Source of the DNA: Aquatica leii
Lineage: Eukaryota; Arthropoda; Insecta; Coleoptera; Lampyridae
Reading direction: 5' to 3'
DNA length: 64,000 nucleotides
Assembly: GCA_035610365.1 (NCBI GenBank)
Contig: CM069432.1
Span: forward strand, 166,158,035-166,222,034
Both the position numbers and the translations under genes were made by a program. Below the pieces are notes generated by a model. The model saw only the letters and a list, made by a program, of their open reading frames with translations. It searched no databases and was not told the origin of the DNA. The first letter of the stretch is position 1. Each line of letters opens with the position of its first letter. Shown here in pieces: positions 36,190 through 47,500 of the stretch.

Positions 36190-37190
36190 CAATTTAGATA
36201 AAACATTAAAAATACTTCTCAGAATAGTGCATAATAGAATCTACAAAAAACTAGAAAAAGGAATGAGTGAAGCCCAGTTCAGATTGAAGAATGAGAAGCA
36301 ATGGCGCAGCGCTGTCTAGATGTAAATAAAGATGATGTACGTTTTATAGATTACGCAAAAGCGCTTGGCAAAATAAGGCACCAATAATTAATAAGAATAA
36401 AAAAATTTAAAAAAATTATGTCTAAATAATCCAAAATTTGTACTATAAAGATGTGTTTTATTGCCTATACTATTCAACCTATACTCTGAAAAAATAATAG
36501 AAATATTACACGATGAAGCGGTTGGTGCTATAGTAAAACAATTTAAGATATGCGGACGACACCATCTTATTGACCGAAAATATAGAAGACTTACAGAGAA
36601 ACTAGTGCAAGAAAAAAGTCGCCTTGAATATAAAAAAAATCTAAATTTAAGATGATTACAAAAAACCCAAATATTAGTTCAGAACTAAAAATACAGGCCA
36701 AAGTAATAGCGAGAGTGCATAACTATAAATAGCTTTGTACATAAATCAATGATAACAGCGACTTAACGAAAGAAATTATGTATCGAAATAGCAAGAAAGG
36801 CATTTATTTAAATGAAAAAAAATATTTTGTAGTCAGGATCTATGCATAAAACTAAAAATAAGATTACTTAGGTGTTATGTTTTACAATCTGACTATATAA
36901 AGTAGAACAACAAAATACATCTTAAAAACTCCAATCATTTGATTTATAGTACTACAGAAAGTTCTAAAAATTCTTTGGACAGAGAGGTAACCCAATAAGA
37001 ACATTTTGAAAAAAAGAAACCAGTATTAATATTCATAATTAAAAACAGAAAACTTTAGTACATGGGTCACATCATGAAAGGCGAGGCAGCGTGGTTAGAA
37101 GAATATTATGGCTGCGTAACCTAAGAGAGGTATGACTGCAATTCAAATCAACTTTTCAGCTGCTGTAAATAAAGTACAATTAACAAACAG
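36190..37190 (+). pseudogene. LINE endonuclease-reverse transcriptase relic
   Basis: This is the C-terminal half of a non-LTR retrotransposon protein, scattered over all three plus frames. Readable blocks in order are LRIVHNRIYKKLEKGMSEAQ, then FIDYAKALGKIRH (motif A with its Asp), PILFNLYSEKIIE, LRYADDTILLTENIEDLQ (catalytic YADD at 36549-36560), a RVHNYK segment, IEIARKAF, a MGHIM-type segment, WLRNLREV and FSAAVNKVQLTNS at about 37165. Many stops, small deletions and frameshifts show it is dead, and the 5' half with the endonuclease is absent. The block order is the one usual in insect proteins annotated as endonuclease-reverse transcriptase; I leave the clade open. Confidence 0.88.
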
Positions 37191-38599
37191 TCTATTTTAT
37201 TGTTTCACTGAGGAATAACTGATATGAATAGAATAACATAAACTACGATGTCAACATTGGTAGAAATCTTTCACGATCTCGTGAACTGTGGCGCTGTTTA
37301 GTTCATGTCAAAATTCGGCGGCACATTTTTTCTAATGGATTAACGTTTTTGAGATTCACTTAGCCTTGTCAAAATTTCAATGGTTATTTTATTAATTCTG
37401 ATTTTGAACTTAAGGTCATAGTTCACTACATAATTAAACGCTTCTAAATAGATATTTATAGCATAAGTTGTTGGCACTAAAAATGAGTTTATTTTCGGTT
37501 TTCTATGTTTATATATTTAAGAAACTAGTATTGGTAAATACAAAAGGAAATTTTAAAAAAATTGCAATTAGCATGGAATCAAGTGTGTGGAAGTTTATGG
37601 TAATACTTTTTGGAGAATAGCATTGTTGTAGTTCTCGTAAATAATTTGTTTAATTTATCTTAATAACTTAATCGTAGTGGGCACCTTAAATAAAGTGTTT
37701 TAAAGACTGCAAAATGTGATTATATACTAACTAAATTGTACTGATACTACATCAAGAAGTACTTGTCAACTTCCTAAAAAGATGTAAGTGGTAAAAAATA
37801 AATTGGTATTAAAAGACAAACACAAACTACGACGGTTTTAGGGCTTGTGTACGTATTACCAAACATTGGTCGCATTCACCACACGAAACAGTTTTAGAAA
37901 TGTTGCGAAAACGTTTGGTGACGGTTACGCATCTTTCTCAATATGTTGAGAAGCGGACACCATTTTATATAGCGGAATTTATTTGTACTATATGTTGAGA
38001 GCAAAAAACGGTAATCTTACACAAGTATATATTACATGGTTCACCGAACGTAAAAGCTGATCCGCAACTGTAGCGATACCGGTAGCACTTGAAGCTACAT
38101 CCTGTGAATGTAACATTTAACAAATGCTTTTTTGTTAGGGTATTTTCATAAAATTATATGAGAACCATGGTTTCATAACTCACAATCTACACTTATCGTT
38201 AAACTTGAGTTTGCGCATGAATTGTTATCTCAAAATCCTCTGTTAACATTTACACAGGTTAAAATTGGTTGGTGCTAAGCGTTAAAGTAGTGATTTTTAA
38301 TCTATGGTGTTATACGTGAATACTTTTTACTAAAATGGAGGTTTTTGTAACTCCTATTACAAGTGAACAAGTTGCGAGAAAAATTTACATATGAAAATTG
38401 GAATAGATTTAAAACTCAAAGGTTAATAAATTGTCAAAACTATCGCATTATACAACTTTATAAAATGTAAATACTTCATTAATACAAAAAAAAATTATTT
38501 TGGGTTTTGTTTTTTACTGCTTCCAAGTACAGTGCATCATCTCTTCCACATATGACAACGTAAACTCTTAAGAGAAGACGTTTAAAAAACAAAACATAC
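37191..38599. other. no gene recognised; one open patch
   Basis: From about 37233 the plus strand is open for about 37 codons (NYDVNIGRNLSRSRELWRCL ...) with good composition but no match I can name. It may be LINE tail sequence. The stretch at 37840-38110 is GC-richer without a readable frame. Confidence 0.4.
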
Positions 38600-39720
38600 A
38601 AGTTTCGAGTGTTGAAAACCTACTATTGCCGATCTAAAACAGCTAAAAAATATCTTCCGTCAGAACTTTCAATAAAGAAAATGTGGAAAATATACAAAAC
38701 GGATGACGAATTCAGTAAGATTGCAGTTTAGGAAAGCGATTTCAGAAATGGGTTTAGTATTCAATTTAATCCGGGCTTGGATACACCAAGGTCAGATGTG
38801 TGGTCAACATTTGTCCAATATACCAAAAAAATTAAAGTGGCAAAAAACCCTTAAAAAAAGAACGTTAATAATGCAAGAAAAGTACATAAATTGCGGTCAC
38901 AAACTGTTTTATTTATTAAAAGAAAACAATGTGAAACATATTACATTAGGCAAATTTACCTACATAATTGTACAGTTGTTAAAGGTAATTCGGGATCCAA
39001 ATTAAACCCGGACACAGTAACGTCTTACTGATGGTTAAAAAATGAATTTCAAAAACGCCTAATGAAATAGCCTTTTGTGTTTATAATACGCTTTAGAACG
39101 CCAATCTTTTGTCTTACAATACCATAAGACTGGTAAGTAATGCTTATGGAAAACAAAATAAAAAATCAAATTTGATATCAATGTGCATTTGTTGGTTAAA
39201 TCGAGTTCCTAAGAAATTCGCCACTTTGGAACTCCTATTTCTAACAACTAGCCATAGGTTTCTCTCTTCAGACCAGACCGTGTTCTCGGGACGTCAAAAA
39301 ATTTTTTTTTTAAAATACAGGTGATATCAATTCTTAAAGAGTACATTAACATCATTAGGAAGCACAGTGCAGTAAAAAGATTAGGAGATGAGTGTTTGTC
39401 AAACCTACTTCAAATATAACCGTCTAGGCGTATTTTTATAACTAGAGGTAAAAAAGGAAACATTTTTATACGAGGAAAAGCTACCTATAAAAACTCAATT
39501 GGTCTTTCAAAGATAGAAAAATACACAAAAGCTAATATAAAAAAATTAATAAATCAAACGTTAGCCCGTTGTTAGTTAAATATCATTGGGGACGAATGAC
39601 GACATTTTGACAATTTACGGTTTTATAAAGAAATTTTAGACACTGACGAACAGGAAAATAGTTATACCACAAAAAGAAGACTACAAATTATTTTTTCATC
39701 ATGAGGATCTATTTGAATCT
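38600..39720 (+). pseudogene. DUF7869-type mobile-element protein, degenerate
   Basis: This is a decayed copy of a large multicopy insect protein family of unknown role, often annotated DUF7869 and probably carried by a transposable element. Blocks in order: TYYCRSKTAKKYLPSELSIK, then MWKIYKTDDEFSKIAV with a TAG at 38729-38731; LDTPRSDVWSTF; a TAA at 38852; NARKVHKLRSQTV; YIRQIYLHNCTVVKG; LNPDTVTSY with TGA at 39029; NTIRLVSNAYGKQNKKSNLI, then SMCICWLNRVPKKFATLELL; RGKKGNIFIRGKATYKNS; and FDNLRFYKEILDTDEQENS at about 39600-39660. A segment before YYIRQIY is deleted compared with the usual order. At least five stops and several frameshifts are visible. Family recognition is from memory of the block pattern. 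Confidence 0.75.
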
Positions 39721-39835
39721 GGAATAGTTTAGGAGTAAAAACCTTGCTAAAATAAGTTATATATGCCATTATAATATTGTTTTTATCTTTAATAAAGCAT
39801 AACTTGAAATATCCAAAGGTTAGTTTTAGAAGTAA

Positions 39836-39868
39836 CATATCATGTGACAGGTCCTTTACAAATTACAT
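39836..39868 (+). repeat. 33-bp dispersed repeat, copy 1
   Basis: catatcatgtgacaggtcct followed by ttacaaattacat. It is identical to 42003-42035 except at two positions (both transitions). It lies about 115 bp beyond the end of the DUF7869-type relic and may be part of the trailing sequence of a shared element family. Confidence 0.6.
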
Positions 39869-40420
39869 GAACTCCACTTTGAATAACCTATTTGTAAGGA
39901 TTTTACATATTTTATTGCTCGATCTATGTATGTTATGAACATTGTAACGTGAATCTTAAAAAAATAAGTAAATAAAAGAATTGTCGTTTTTATGAACCAT
40001 GTAATTTTTATTAAACTTGCTGGAATTTTAAATTAAATATTAAACAAAAGTGTTTTTGTTTAATTATATATATTTTTTGAAACTGATTTATGTAATCATA
40101 GTTTTTAAAATATTACAAAACAATTAATATCTTAGTGATTAAAATCTGAAGTGATACAAAGATAATTTTTTTGTTCTAAATTGTAATTAAACTTTATCTA
40201 CCCTTAGCTTTTACATAATTTTAACAAATTAATCATACACGATTGTGCATTATGTATATTTTTTATTGATCCTGGCGCGCTTGCTGGATAACAATTAGTT
40301 TGTGCTGTTGAAATAACTGGAACAAAGAAATCCGACACTCAGTTTCGTAATAAACGCATGTTCTCAATTTGAGTAATACAGAAACAATGTAAACTTTTGT
40401 TTTTCATTTTTAACCGTGCA

Positions 40421-40620
40421 GTAAAAGCGGCAGTGGCGGCAGCAGCAGCTGTTAAGTGAAAGTTGCGTGGGTGCAAATAAAACGTCTACAAAAGACAATA
40501 AGAACGAACAATCGAAATTCTGTAGGTGCAAAAAGAGAAGCCTATATCGATATATCAGTCAGAAACCGGGTGTAGAAATTAATGTAAACATGTCGCTAGT
40601 TTCTAATTCTGATTCATGAG
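40421..40620 (+). CDS. GC-rich patch, possible exon
   Basis: A pyrimidine-rich run ending aaccgtgcag (about 40421) precedes agcggcagtggcggcagcag. One plus frame is open for 64 codons up to TGA at about 40618: KRQWRQQQLLSESCVGANK, then EQSKFCRCKKRSLYRYIS, then MSLVSNSDS. The other two frames read poly-Ala or Ser/Gly for the first 12 codons. The first codon after the apparent acceptor is TAA in the long frame, which argues against that exact join. It could be 5' UTR plus coding start, or a transcript exon with CAG-type repeats. No product is recognised. Confidence 0.25.
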
Positions 40621-41407
40621 CTCGTTCAAAACTGGCTTCGTAAATACAAATGAGAGCAGTTATTTTAGATTTGGTCTAATGATTTCTGTATGTTGATATC
40701 TTGTCTTACTACTACTTCTTCAGAATAGTCATATATTTCATAAATTGACATTTCTGTCTTATTCATAATTTACTAGTTAAAACTTTATTAACCTCGCATG
40801 CTTTATATCTATAAAATTTCTAACTCAAAACAGGAAATTATAATTATTGCCATATTTTGAAGACTTATTTTTTCTGTTAGCGTTTTTAAGTTATAAATCA
40901 TATTATTATTCATTACTTTATGTGTATTATAATTAGTATAAAATGCCAATACATGTTACTTTAACACTACATAATTTAGTATAGAATGTATGTCGTGTAG
41001 GTATGTAAAATCTTTCAAAATTTGCATACGTATCGTATTTATAATTTTAGATTGTAATATTTCCTATAAAAAAAATTTAACTTGAAACATTTATCACTAA
41101 TTCGGATTATAAAATTATAACGTTTTGCGATATCAGTAGCGCTAAATACCGTTTGACTGTTCAATGGATTCAGCATTCAATTTTGCATTATAATTACTAT
41201 TTATTTATATTTTTCTACGCTGTCTATTTGTAAATTTATAGCTAAGATACGAAAAATATCAGTAAACATACTAACATTTTGTTTGCAAAATTTTTGTTTC
41301 CTTATCTTTATTTAGTTAAACAGCTTTTGAAACTGCAGAAACTATTTGCAAAACTTTCCTTTTGTAAATGCACTACATGCATGAAAACAAAAAAACATTA
41401 CTATTAG

Positions 41408-41463
41408 AATTTGAACACAAGCTCTTTCTTCACTAACATCACAAAAGAGCTTGTGTTGAAATT
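41408..41463. repeat. 20-bp-stem hairpin
   Basis: The left arm 41408-41427 and right arm 41444-41463 pair over 20 bp with one mismatch (aattt-g/c-aacacaagctcttt) around a 16-nt loop. Pairing continues loosely beyond (tactattag / atttagta). The two arms are nearly perfect in a region that otherwise has none, so the structure is either recent or maintained. It could be a precursor-like small-RNA hairpin or a fold-back insertion. Confidence 0.7.
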
Positions 41464-41811
41464 ATTTAGTAAAAACTATTGAAGTGAGCCTAAAAATCAT
41501 ACCATACTTAAGTTCTTAGGTTTTATTGACATTAAATTTGTATGTGACTTTTAAATATAAAATTTAACATTTGAAAAATTGGCACCGCGATAGGTAACCC
41601 GGTAATTCCAGTTTTAGTTAATGTAATATAAATTATTAGTTTTAGTAGTCGCTGGTTTCCTACAAAACCTTAACATTCTAAAAAATCAATTACATATTTT
41701 AAAGATCGGATACATTAAATTTTATTGCAGTATTCCGATTTAAAAACCAATTTACCTAAAAATAATAATACTATTTATAGGAGCACTCACTACAAATCTA
41801 AAGTCAAAATC

Positions 41812-41905
41812 AAATTAAATCACCAGAATATATAGAATGGATTACATCAACTGTAATAAATGTTACATAGGCCAATCTATACAAAAAAGGATGTGTGTAG
41901 TCGAA
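41812..41905 (+). pseudogene. possible GIY-YIG domain fragment (Penelope-like)
   Basis: The plus strand reads RIYRMDYINCNKCYIGQS followed by IQKRM. An aromatic IY pair, a Cys-x-x-Cys, and YIGQS about a dozen residues later is the start of the GIY-YIG endonuclease domain found at the C-terminus of Penelope-like retroelements. The expected downstream Arg helix and the reverse transcriptase upstream were not found. The frame runs on to 42220 only through LINE-derived pyrimidine-rich DNA. Confidence 0.35.
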
Positions 41906-42002
41906 GCCTTTTTGCGCAACTTTTTAAAAGTAGCGTATCAGGACGCTACTTATTGTATTATATTCGTAAGAATGGATCGTCGTTTCAATTTCGTGCACAG
42001 CG

Positions 42003-42035
42003 CATATCACGTGACAAGTCCTTTACAAATTACAT
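42003..42035 (+). repeat. 33-bp dispersed repeat, copy 2
   Basis: This is a near-identical copy of 39836-39868 (two mismatches). It lies between the GIY-YIG-like fragment and the 3' end of the minus-strand LINE. Confidence 0.6.
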
Positions 42036-42049
42036 TTATTGTACATCTC

Positions 42050-44590
42050 TTACATTTTCAATGTTTTTTTGTTTATTTCTGTTTTTCATTCTCTTCTAAT
42101 TTCTTTTCTTTCTTTACATTTTTTAGTTTAACTTTATTTGTTTACTTAATTAGTTTACAAAGTGATTCATCTTTCTCCTATTTACAATTTTACCCCCTCC
42201 TTTTTTTTACATTTACATGACATTACATTCTATTTACATTTATTACATTTCAATTTTCCTCCTCTCCTCTTAGCTATTTCCTCCTTCTCCATACTTCTTC
42301 CATCCACTCCGCTCCTTTTCCGTTTTCTTCTAAGATTTCCTCTACTTTCATAACCTCTTCTCTTAACCCTCTACATTTGTTTCTCATGTGTTTAAGGTTG
42401 TTCGTCTCTTCTCCACATAGTCTGCACATCTTTTCTTCCTCTTTTTTTCAGTATATATTTCCTAACTCTTTGTTCCCACATCTGAACCTTGCTATAATTT
42501 TTTTCTTCTTGTTGCTTTTATTTCCTTTAACCTTTAGATATTCTGGCACCCTTTCACCCTTGATATTCTTATAATTTACATTACATCTGCCCTCTTTAAT
42601 GTTTGTCCATCTTTCTTGTTTTTCTATGCCCTTATCTCTCCTTATTATTTCTTCTCTTACCCCTACTCTTTGTTCCCTTAATCTCTCTACTTCTTCTCTC
42701 GCGTACCTGTTTCTTTTATAATATCCTTCTTTGCCATCCTGTCCGTACTTCACTTTTCCTCCCTTTATCTCTTTCCAACATTCCTGTAGTATTTTGCATT
42801 CTGTTCTTCCCTCAGTTCTTCCACGTATTTTATAGTTCTTTTTCCTGTCTTTACTTTTATTTTTTCTGCCTGCACTTCCTCTTTTATAATATACCTCGGT
42901 GTTTCTCTGTCTAGCCCTAATACCCATTTCCAGTATTATTCTTGTATTCTTTCTACCTCTTTATACTCCTTACACCCCCATATTGCCGCCTCCTATATCA
43001 CTATACTTTTTATTAGTATTTCAAACAGTAGCCTTTTTTTTTATGCCCACCTCAACAACCTTTTCCCCACACCCCACACTTGTCCTATAAACCCGTTTCC
43101 TTTCCTCACTCTTTCCTTTATGTGTTCTCCTTCCTTATTATCCTGCTTCATCGTGTAACCCAGATATGTGAATTTCCTCACTTGCTGCACTTCCTCCTCT
43201 CTCCGTTTTCCACTCTTCTCTTTTTCTTTTCCACCCTCCTTTTCTAAATACCATTATTTTGTTTTCTCCGTATTTACTTCAATTTCTTTTTTTTTCATGT
43301 ATTTTTCCAGCGTTTTCATTATCTTCTTCATTTCCTTCTCCTTCTTAGCCACCAACACTATGTCATCCGCATACGCCAACGACCACAACTTCTCTTTCCC
43401 TATTGCTATCCCTCCTATCTGTTGCCTTCTCATTGTCTCCTCCAACTCCCCCGTATTCTGCAAACAGGCTTGGGCTTAGTGGGCATCCTTGTCTCAATCC
43501 TCTCCTTGTAACGAATTTCTTGCTCTCCTCTCCATTCATTCTCACCTTGCTCCTTGTTTCTTCGTAAATTTCCTCCATTCTTTCTATTAATCTTTCATTT
43601 ATTTTTTGTCTTTATGTATTCTCACAGTTTTTCCTTGTTCACTCAGTCAAAAGCGGTTTTAAATCTACGAATAGTGCCACCATTATTACCCTTTTTTCCT
43701 CTAGCTCTCTTTTCGCCAAGTGTTTCAGTATACATATGTTGTCTATGACTCTTCTTCCCTATATGAATCCCGCTTGTCTGTATGGTACTAAACTTTTTTT
43801 CTCTATTTTTTTTAGTAGTCTTCCTTGTAGCACTGTCGCATATAATTTGTATGCCGTGCTTAATATTTTCACCCCTCTATAACTCTTCACTTCATTTCTG
43901 TCTCTTTTTTTGTGTATCGGGCATATTATTCCCTCTCTCCATCTCGCCGGGAATCTGTCCCTTTTACATATTTTATTTACTATTGTCGTCATTCTTTTTT
44001 TCTTCCGCGTATACCCACTTTTCGCCTTGTATCTCATCTTCTCCTGCTACCTCCTTTTTTTATCTTCTTTATTGCCTCTATTATCTCGTCTTCGTTTATT
44101 CTATCTTTATCTCCTTCTTTCAGTCTTACTACTGCTTCTTTTTTTTGCCTTTTTTCTTTTTTCTGATTTTGTTCTCCTCCCTCTCTCAGCAGGTTCCTAA
44201 AATATCTTTCCCATTCTTTTATTTGTATTCACTTTGTCGTCCATTTTCTCTTTCTCTCTTTCTTTAGGTACTTCCATACATCTTCTTCCGTTTTTATTCT
44301 TTTAATCTAATCCTCTTGTTTTTTTTTGTTTTTTCCTTTTTTCTCGCATGTTTTCTTGTATATTTTTACTGTTTTTTGTATTCTTCTTTTTCTTTCCTCC
44401 CTTTTTCCACTGTCTTAATGCTCTTCTTGCCTTTTTCCTTGCTGCTTTGCATTCTGTATCCTACTATTTCTTCCATCCTGTTTCTTCCTCCTTCCACTCT
44501 CTAAATTTGACTTTTTCTGTTACTTTCTTTGCCATCTCTCAAGTTGTAGATATATGTCTCACCGACCGTTCTCGCTATTTGTAAAGCACT
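42050..44590 (-). mobile_element. 5'-truncated non-LTR retrotransposon (LINE)
   Basis: The minus strand carries about 2.5 kb of a LINE whose coding strand is extremely rich in A and G. This explains the C/T-rich plus strand and the many Phe/Ser/Leu-rich chance frames there. The element runs from a segment preceding the reverse transcriptase (44.59 kb) to past the C-terminal zinc knuckle (42.38 kb). The endonuclease region is missing, as expected from incomplete target-primed reverse transcription. No poly-A tail or target duplication could be fixed at the low-coordinate end. Confidence 0.9.
42300..44560 (-). pseudogene. LINE reverse transcriptase with C-terminal CCHC
   Basis: The protein copies element RNA into DNA at the target site. 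Read on the minus strand from 44.5 to 42.3 kb: WERYFRNLL and NEDEIIEAIKKIKKGG linkers (about 44.2-44.05 kb). Then FPARWREGIICPIHKKRDRN, VKSYRGVKILSTAYKLYATV and VPYRQAGFI (44.04-43.76 kb, RT blocks 0-2a). Then RMEEIYEETRSKVRMNGEE and RRGLRQGCPLSPSLFAEY (43.6-43.45). Then LWSLAYADDIVLVAKKEKE, with YADD at 43362-43373. Then KFTYLGYTMKQDN, GNGFIGQVWGVGKRLL, AAIWGCKEYKEVERIQEY, and a terminal CRLCGEETNNLKHMRNKC zinc knuckle at about 42378-42437. Frames change several times, with stops between blocks. Block spelling matches a LINE family I associate with insects such as ants; clade not assigned. Confidence 0.92.
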
Positions 44591-47500
44591 TTTACCTCTA
44601 AAACTAATAATAATTTTTTTCTTTATTTGCTAAATCTGTAATGTCACATATGTAACTGGAGACTATAGTTTTTAATCTACTGTGTCTGTTAAGTATTTTC
44701 CCTATTCCTTCTTCGCTCATGTTTTTAGAATTATTTTTGTCTCAACTCGGTAAAGCCTCTTCTTTCTAACCCACTTACCTTTTAACTTATACTTGTTTCA
44801 TAGCTATTTACAGTTACCCTTATACTTGTCCGTTAGTGTTTTGTGCAAAACTTAAATAAATAAAGAATTTGCTCTTACTATTTATTAGCAAGTTTGGCAG
44901 CATAGTTATGTGTTTAATTATAATACGGTTATTTATTATTATTACATTTCAGCAGTATAAATATTTTTAAATAACTAAAACCAGCAGCTAATTAAATGTG
45001 TACCTTTAGGATTCTTTTTATATAAATAAAAATTGAAAATTTTATTGAAATATTTTCTTGTTTTATAGTATGCATATGTATGTATATAATGTTAATACTT
45101 TGTAAAACGCTAACAGAATTCGGTGTTGATAATGATTGTTACGGAATTATAACAAAAACTGTTGATTGAAATTATGAAACACGTTTAAAAGTTCCAAAAT
45201 AAAAATGATTGAAACATGTAACCTAAGCAATAATTGATTAATTACACATTTAAAACTATTTGATGAATAGCTTAAAAAAAAGATCAATCAAAATATATTC
45301 GTTGTAATTGATTGATTACGCGTACCAACACGCTAGTTTTTTTACGGTGAATATAATATAGTATATGATCGAAATTGCTATTTAAACAATACTAATTATT
45401 TTTATTGTTGAGCGGCTATCAGAAAATTTATGAAAGAGAATTACATTAGATGTTATCAATTTCAATCTATTTATATGTATTTCTTTGTGGAAAGATCAGT
45501 TATAAAATCAATCGTGCTGATCGCAGGTAATTAATTTTAAATTATGGAAGGTTACTTATACTATATCTTTTATAATAGAACAAATATGTTTAAATGTTTC
45601 TAATACCTTTAATTCTTTTTTTTTTTAATTTTGGTTTTGGGTGGTCTTTGTTTTATCTTAATTGAAACTAATAGCGTTATCACTATTTTTTAATCACTTT
45701 GTTTGGGTTACGTTACCAAGTAAAATTTAGGTTAATACTGCTTGTTAAATTTTTTTTACAGAATGGAGAATTGAAAAAATGTCATTAAGATTATGTAGGC
45801 GTTTCTTATTTTTATTACTAGTAATAATATAAACACTAAATTTGGTTGCCACCTGTACATCGTTATCTTGTAGTAGCGGTTGTAATAAATGTTTTTGGCA
45901 TTAAAAATATGCATTTATCAGTAATGTTAAAAAAAACATGATTTTGAAAAACATCTAATAGCTTTTTTCCTCTTTTGTTTCGGTGTTGTAGTGCACCATG
46001 ATTTTGAACTCAGCGCATTTCTGAAGCATTTTTGATTGATTCTTCGTAGTACCTGCTTTATTACAATTGTTTTCGTTATAGCAATTCTTTGGCACTTATT
46101 TTATGCACATAATTGCGTTGGCTGTTAACTATTACATTATTATTGTGTTTGTCGTTATTTCTAGTTTATTGTCTTACTTGCGAACCACTAGGTTAACTTC
46201 AAGGTCTACGCTTATAAATATTTTAACCCACTGTCATTTTAGCTCTGTAATAAATATAGTTTAGTTATACTTTAACAACTTATGTCATCATAAAAGTATA
46301 CTATTTTATGTCATATTTGTAAATAACTAAGTATACCGACCTACTCAGTTTTTAGTGCTTAGTTCATAAAAAGTTCGCTTACCAAAAATAAACCAATTAA
46401 TAATAATATATAGCCAAAATGTAAAATGATAGTTTACTAATGACTTATTTTGCATTATCGATATAGTATATACTAAATTATAAAACGTTCAAAAATATTT
46501 TTGATATATGTCTGTATTGAGTAAGAAACAAATTAAGCTTGTTGATTAGTTAAGCGGTCATGTTGAAAATTTTTTGCGTAAAGATTATCTTACAAGTTTC
46601 TACTGAACAAGCTGTTTTCTAAAAACGTTATTTCCTATATCAAATATAAATAATTAAAAAAAATTGACAGTTTTAGATTTTCTATTCACACACTATACCT
46701 ACTCTAGCTTTTCACCTTTTCTTATTAAGTATATATTATTTGTAATACAGATTGTTCAACATTAATTTTAGTATTTCTAAAACTTAAGTTTTTTGATGCC
46801 AAGGAACATAGAAATGTGACTATATGTAACAGAGTTAATAAAAAACTCTTAGTTTAATTAGTATCTTTCATTTACCACAATATTTGCTGTTAATTAATAA
46901 ATATGCGTAATGTTAAAATTAGAACAAATAGTGTAAGTGTATTAATTTATTCAAAAAGGTTTTACCATTACGAAATCATTCGGACGCTGCACCTACTTAT
47001 CATATGTTATTATTAACAACCTTAATGCCATTCCAAAAATGATACTTTCTCTAATCGGTATTTGCAGATTACTAACCTAGTTGAATACATTTAAATCAGA
47101 AAAAAAATGATAAATGATGCGAAAAATAGAAACTTTTTGTTTGTTTATTTTTCCATAATAGTTATTTCACTGCATTGCATAAGTGATAACTTTTTTTTAA
47201 GTAATACGTACGTAGGCATATATTTATAGCATATTTAATGGTATATTTTAAACCAGATCACTTTAATACTTGCTTAATAATTTGTGTTTTTAGTAATAAT
47301 ATTAGAAGTATTTAGGTCAAAAACGACTTTGATATAAAACATTCATTGGATTTTTATCAAACTGCGTAGAAAACTTTAAATTAGTTGTCATTACAAACTG
47401 ACAAGTTGTGACAGATGTTCTATTTTCTGTAATAATTTTTTTTAAATAGTTTTAGAATTACGCAAAGGTTAAAAAACAATTTTTAAGATATATACATAGT

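Larger units (their letters stand above)
39721..41407. other. AT-rich stretch with a candidate exon and a shared 33-mer
   Basis: This stretch holds the repeat at 39836-39868 and the open patch at 40421-40620, both listed separately. Otherwise nothing was recognised. Confidence 0.45.

Noticed and set aside
41837-44584. Many plus-strand open frames rich in Phe, Ser and Leu
   Set aside because: They are antisense shadows of the purine-rich LINE coding strand; the minus strand carries recognisable reverse-transcriptase blocks.
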